DNA from: Candidatus Buchananbacteria bacterium RIFCSPHIGHO2_01_FULL_44_11
GTDB lineage: Bacteria > Patescibacteriota > Patescibacteriia > Buchananbacterales > UBA6539
Assembly (NCBI GenBank): GCA_001817345.1
Contig: MHIE01000003.1
Location: forward strand, 29,423 to 81,421
Direction of reading: 5' to 3'
Length of the DNA stretch: 51,999 bases
Shown here: positions 49,276 through 51,999 of the stretch, one piece after another
Numbering within the stretch: position 1 is the first letter of the stretch
Layout: each line of letters starts with the position of its first letter
Notes under the pieces: generated by a model
Seen by the model: only the letters and a program-made list of their open reading frames with translations
The model's database searches: none
Told to the model about the DNA's origin: nothing
Made by a program: the position numbers and the translations under genes

Positions 49276-49743
49276 TTAAATTAATCTAAATAAAAAAAAT
49301 AAAACTAGGATAGAGCCAGAAACATACAAAAAGTTAATGAGATGAAAAATTGGATCACTAGCTTTGGGTTCTTTTTTGGTAATCTTTTTGTAGTCATTTG
49401 CCTCTGTTCCATCCAATTGTTCCCCTTGCTGAACTTTATAAAAAAAATAATATTTTCGTTTTAATTGAGACAATTCAAGAGATGAAATATACCAAAAATA
49501 TAATGGTATCGCAACAAAATTAATTGAAATCATTGCAAGTCCAACCAAAGCGAAATTTGAGACAGTGGTTATAAATTTTTGAACAACTAAAGTTATGATG
49601 CCCACCGCCTGAACTGTGCTAGTTGTATAAACTGAAATTAGAAACTTACGCCGCATATTGAGAGATTTCAAACCTATGTCGGCAATATCAGCAATATTTT
49701 TTTCAAGATTCTCATGATTAAAAGTATATAATTTATTGTTCAT
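49276..49743 (-). CDS. Membrane protein of unknown function, 155 aa
   Basis: ATG at 49743 chosen; a TTG at 49764 in frame is less likely. Two adjacent membrane segments (about 33-57 and 64-86), a cytoplasmic helical region rich in Lys/Glu, and a C-terminal segment (about 135-155). The layout resembles small SLATT-type or effector membrane proteins, but no motif decides. Base composition is markedly AT-rich against the flanking recombinases. It is 12 bp before the PD-(D/E)XK-like gene, so the two are probably coexpressed. Confidence 0.6.
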   Translation of the reverse strand: MNNKLYTFNHENLEKNIADIADIGLKSLNMRRKFLISVYTTSTVQAVGIITLVVQKFITTVSNFALVGLAMISINFVAIPLYFWYISSLELSQLKRKYYFFYKVQQGEQLDGTEANDYKKITKKEPKASDPIFHLINFLYVSGSILVLFFLFRLI

Positions 49744-49778
49744 ATAGTTTAGTACTTCTTTCAACCAATTACAAAAAA

Positions 49779-50750
49779 TTATTTTTTTAATTTCCTGCCA
49801 CTGTGAAAAGCCCGATGGACATCCCGCAAATGCTGGCTGGTGACATGCGTATAAATCTGTGTTGTCACAATATTGCGATGACCCAAAAATTCCTGAATGG
49901 TGCGCAAATCAACACCCTGCTCAAGCAGATCGGTGGCATAAGAATGTCGCAGCGTGTGCGGCGTTGTACTGATAGGTAAACCAGCAATTTTAACGTAGTC
50001 TTTGATTAAACGCTCCACCGAGCGTGTTGTCAACCGTTTCGTCTCGGCCTTTTTATCTTTGCGAAAATTTACAAACAATGCTGGATCAAAGTCTTTTCTA
50101 AGACTCAAATAGCGGTCAAGCGCCTCAAGTGCCCGTGGGGAGAAGTAAACGGTCCGGGTGTAGCCTCCTTTACCGGTAATGGGTAATTCTAAATCAGTGA
50201 CACCTCTTTTTTTGATATATTCAATATTAATTTGGTCTCGATTTAAAGCCACCAATTCACCAACACGCATTCCGGTACTAAATAATACTTCCAAAATTGC
50301 TCCGTCACGTAGATCAATAATTGTTTTTCCGGCAGGGGATAGGAGTAGGCGCTCGACCTGATCAATACTTAAAAAAGAGACTTTTTTGACACTTTTTTCA
50401 CGAACCAAAATTATTTTATCTGCCGGCAAAGCGACGATGTCCTTTGCGGCAAAGTATGTTAAAAGTGCTCGCAAAGCAATTAAATAATAATTTTGAGTCG
50501 TTTTTTTTAAATATCGTCCGTCCTTAGGGCTTTTGCTACGGGATAGAAAGAGGCGATAGCGATAAATGTGCTCACTAGTTAACTCGTGAGGTTTAAGGTT
50601 ATCCAAGCCTTCTTTAATTAGCCAATCGGTAAAACGTTTTAAAAATCGCCCATAATTCTCAACGCTGTTCGAAGACAACCCTTTAACAACATCACTATAA
50701 TCCAAAAAGTCCGTAATATGCTTTACTAGAGGAGTAGCAGATTTATTCAT
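49779..50750 (-). CDS. Tyrosine recombinase (XerD-like)
   Basis: 323 aa. N-terminal SAM-like domain (SSNSVENYGRFLKRFTDWLI), catalytic residues in FSTGMRVGELVALNR, HTLRHSYATDLLEQG and LGHRNIVTTQIYTHV. With the recombinase at 47807 it forms a pair resembling XerC/XerD. A TTGACT-N17-TAAAAT promoter and a dif-like sequence lie directly upstream. Confidence 0.9.
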   Translation of the reverse strand: MNKSATPLVKHITDFLDYSDVVKGLSSNSVENYGRFLKRFTDWLIKEGLDNLKPHELTSEHIYRYRLFLSRSKSPKDGRYLKKTTQNYYLIALRALLTYFAAKDIVALPADKIILVREKSVKKVSFLSIDQVERLLLSPAGKTIIDLRDGAILEVLFSTGMRVGELVALNRDQINIEYIKKRGVTDLELPITGKGGYTRTVYFSPRALEALDRYLSLRKDFDPALFVNFRKDKKAETKRLTTRSVERLIKDYVKIAGLPISTTPHTLRHSYATDLLEQGVDLRTIQEFLGHRNIVTTQIYTHVTSQHLRDVHRAFHSGRKLKK

Positions 50751-50752
50751 AT

Positions 50753-50780
50753 ACGTCTATTAACCTATATTATGCGACAT
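50753..50780 (-). other. dif-like recombination site (tentative)
   Basis: On the minus strand ATGTCGCATAA-TATAGG-TTAATAGACGT has the 11-6-11 layout of dif sites. The left arm shares CGCATAA with the E. coli XerC arm; the right arm keeps only TTA and a few other positions. It sits between the recombinase promoter and its ATG. It also supplies a possible -10 (TAATAT), so the match could be coincidental. Confidence 0.35.
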
Positions 50781-50787
50781 TACTATT

Positions 50788-50816
50788 ATTTTATAAAACA
50801 GCCCAAAATCAGTCAA
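50788..50816 (-). promoter_or_regulatory. Promoter of the XerD-like gene
   Basis: Minus strand: -35 TTGACT (50816-50811), 17-bp spacer, -10 TAAAAT (50793-50788). Confidence 0.6.
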
Positions 50817-50822
50817 CTGGAC

Positions 50823-51674
50823 TTATCCACATAAAGCCTGAATTTCTGATTCCAGACGAATTAATTTATTGCCCTCTAGACCCAAGCGCTTGAATTGATT
50901 CTGATAATTAAGCAGGTCTTTGCATAAAACCACACCTTGGCTTAAAAAATAGCGTTTCTGATCGTTATTTAAGGTCACTAGACTAGTCAACGGGTATAAA
51001 CCTTCAGCTTCGACAAAATTCTGCAAACTTGAGCCGGCCGGATAATCCCAGCTGGTAACTTTAACCCCGGCGCAAAGACCGTATTTTCTGACTTCACTGG
51101 TGACTTTGGTGTTAGTGACAAGCCAGCTTTGCAATTCCCCGCTTTGGGGCTTAGCCCCGATTTTACGTTTTGCGACCCATGCGTTATTAATATCCATGAA
51201 CCGAGCATGGGTGTATAAAATGTCTTTACTGCCGGTTTTAGCACCCGGTCTGACATGGAATTTACATTCAACGATGGCGTGGATGTTTTCTGCCGGAATT
51301 TCCGCGACGACGTCAATTTCATGGCTTAAACAGCGGCCCTGGAAAATCTGATTAATCTGAACCTGGTAACCTTGTTTTTCCAATAAAGCGGCAAAATATT
51401 TCTCAAACGGAAAGCCGCTTGGCCCCAAAGCCATAATCGCCCGCTTCAAATTATACCGAGCGGCATAATGAGCGCCGCTGGCTTTCAGCAAACTAAAAGC
51501 CAGCCGATAAATAGTAGATGTACTCATACCCGGCCGGACCTCTTTTTTGATTTGGTTTAGAATTCCTTCAATCGCTTGAGCCTTGGCCCCGGATTTTTTC
51601 AAAGAATGCCTTAATTTATCCAAAGAAAAAAGTTCCCGTTCCCCCGCTGCCTTGGTAATATAAATATTTTTCAT
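50823..51674 (-). CDS. ATP-cone domain fused to an Mrr/PD-(D/E)XK nuclease domain
   Basis: Residues 1-88 (ITKAAGERELFSLDKLRHSL ... YNLKRAIMALGPSGFPFEKY) are an ATP-cone, the nucleotide-sensing domain of ribonucleotide reductase and NrdR. Residues about 90-200 form a restriction-endonuclease-like domain with D121 (HEIDVVAE) and the E136-x-K138 pair (VECKFH). A C-terminal helical region ends at 283 aa. The fusion suggests a nuclease gated by dATP/ATP, perhaps in defence or DNA repair. It is next to, but separately transcribed from, the recombinases. Confidence 0.82.
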   Translation of the reverse strand: MKNIYITKAAGERELFSLDKLRHSLKKSGAKAQAIEGILNQIKKEVRPGMSTSTIYRLAFSLLKASGAHYAARYNLKRAIMALGPSGFPFEKYFAALLEKQGYQVQINQIFQGRCLSHEIDVVAEIPAENIHAIVECKFHVRPGAKTGSKDILYTHARFMDINNAWVAKRKIGAKPQSGELQSWLVTNTKVTSEVRKYGLCAGVKVTSWDYPAGSSLQNFVEAEGLYPLTSLVTLNNDQKRYFLSQGVVLCKDLLNYQNQFKRLGLEGNKLIRLESEIQALCG

Positions 51675-51713
51675 AAAATTTTGCTTAATTTAGCTAAATT
51701 CATCGACAAATTA

Positions 51714-51742
51714 TTGACATAAATTTTAAAAAATGATATAAT
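51714..51742 (+). promoter_or_regulatory. Strong promoter of the gene at 51801
   Basis: Consensus -35 TTGACA (51714-51719), 17-bp spacer, -10 TATAAT (51737-51742) with TGA extension. Confidence 0.88.
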
Positions 51743-51800
51743 CATTTGTTACTCTCAAAAACCAACCCAACATTACTTTAAGCCTTGAAAGGAGACGTAA

Positions 51801-51999
51801 CATGCTGTTCTACCTGCTGATCGGACTGGTGGCCATCGGCCTGCTCGTCAACCTGCTGTGCCGGCTCAACGATCGGCACAACTCGTGGCTGGTCGAAATG
51901 AATACCAGACACGACAAGGAGTGGGCTGAGCTGCGCTGGCAGAAGGAGTGCTGGAAATTGTACCAACGGCTTCAGGCCGAAGGTCTGATTTCCAACGGC
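51801..51999 (+). CDS. GC-rich small membrane-anchored protein, 3' end outside window
   Basis: Strong Shine-Dalgarno GAAAGGAGA 6 nt before ATG. The protein starts MLFYLLIGLVAIGLLVNLLC, one membrane segment, followed by a charged Trp-rich helix (EWAELRWQKECWKLYQRLQ). It runs off the window. Composition and expression signals match the other GC-rich monocistronic genes. Family unknown. Confidence 0.6.

Overview
The window looks like a chromosome segment of an ultra-small, Patescibacteria (CPR)-type bacterium, most likely Parcubacteria-like. This is inferred from content, not from a database search. Signs are very compact gene packing, housekeeping genes that mostly lack a Shine-Dalgarno sequence, several apparently leaderless transcripts, and protein types common in that group: a sigma-region-4/HTH fusion, a VirD4-like ATPase paired with a membrane protein, M23 peptidases with surface repeats, and minimal AlaRS and RpoA. 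UGA is a normal stop (ftsE and rluB-like both end in TGA), so this is not a UGA-recoding lineage such as Absconditabacteria or Gracilibacteria.

Layout. 1-2600: end of a parvulin-type isomerase, tRNA-Thr(CGU) and tRNA-Gly(CCC) on the minus strand, ftsE-ftsX, then a tRNA-Gln(UUG) nested in pieces of a decayed tRNA. 2600-6750: yidC, a short SPFH protein, secD (with an inserted, apparently permuted PpiC domain) and secF, together a membrane-insertion and export block. 6900-12800: sigma4/HARE-HTH protein, a membrane protein with a VirD4-like ATPase, and UDP-glucose dehydrogenase. 12900-17600: CIRCE-controlled clpB, an acidic microprotein, mnmA and a small Shine-Dalgarno-bearing gene. 17600-24000: alaS, then the long translation/transcription operon infA-rpmJ-rpsM-rpsK-rpsD-rpoA-rplQ-rplM-rpsI. 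23900-31900: a GerMN-type lipoprotein-like protein and a glycan cluster (flippase, three glycosyltransferases counting both families, O-antigen ligase/polymerase) with NUDIX and pseudouridine synthase genes inside it. 31900-33400 (minus): def-fmt. 33500-40700: small genes, M23 peptidase, galK with an in-frame TGA, csp with a long structured leader, a LigB/MEMO-like protein, a secreted repeat protein and thpR. 40700-46000: WecG/TagA transferase, gltX, an EnvC-like M23 peptidase, tandem membrane paralogues and an sdpR-sdpI pair.

46000-52000 is the accessory part. It holds a GC-rich secreted ORFan with an elaborate 5' leader, nested palindromic repeats, a candidate structured RNA of about 570 nt, two tyrosine recombinases flanking a membrane protein and a PD-(D/E)XK-like protein, a dif-like site, an ATP-cone/Mrr-type nuclease, and the start of another GC-rich gene at the window edge.

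Two gene styles coexist. Housekeeping genes are AT-richer, operonic and without a Shine-Dalgarno. A scattered set (17373, 33578, galK, 46239, 51801) is GC-rich, monocistronic, has TTGACA/TTGACT-type promoters and strong AAGGAG-type sites, and usually its own terminator, which suggests acquired modules.
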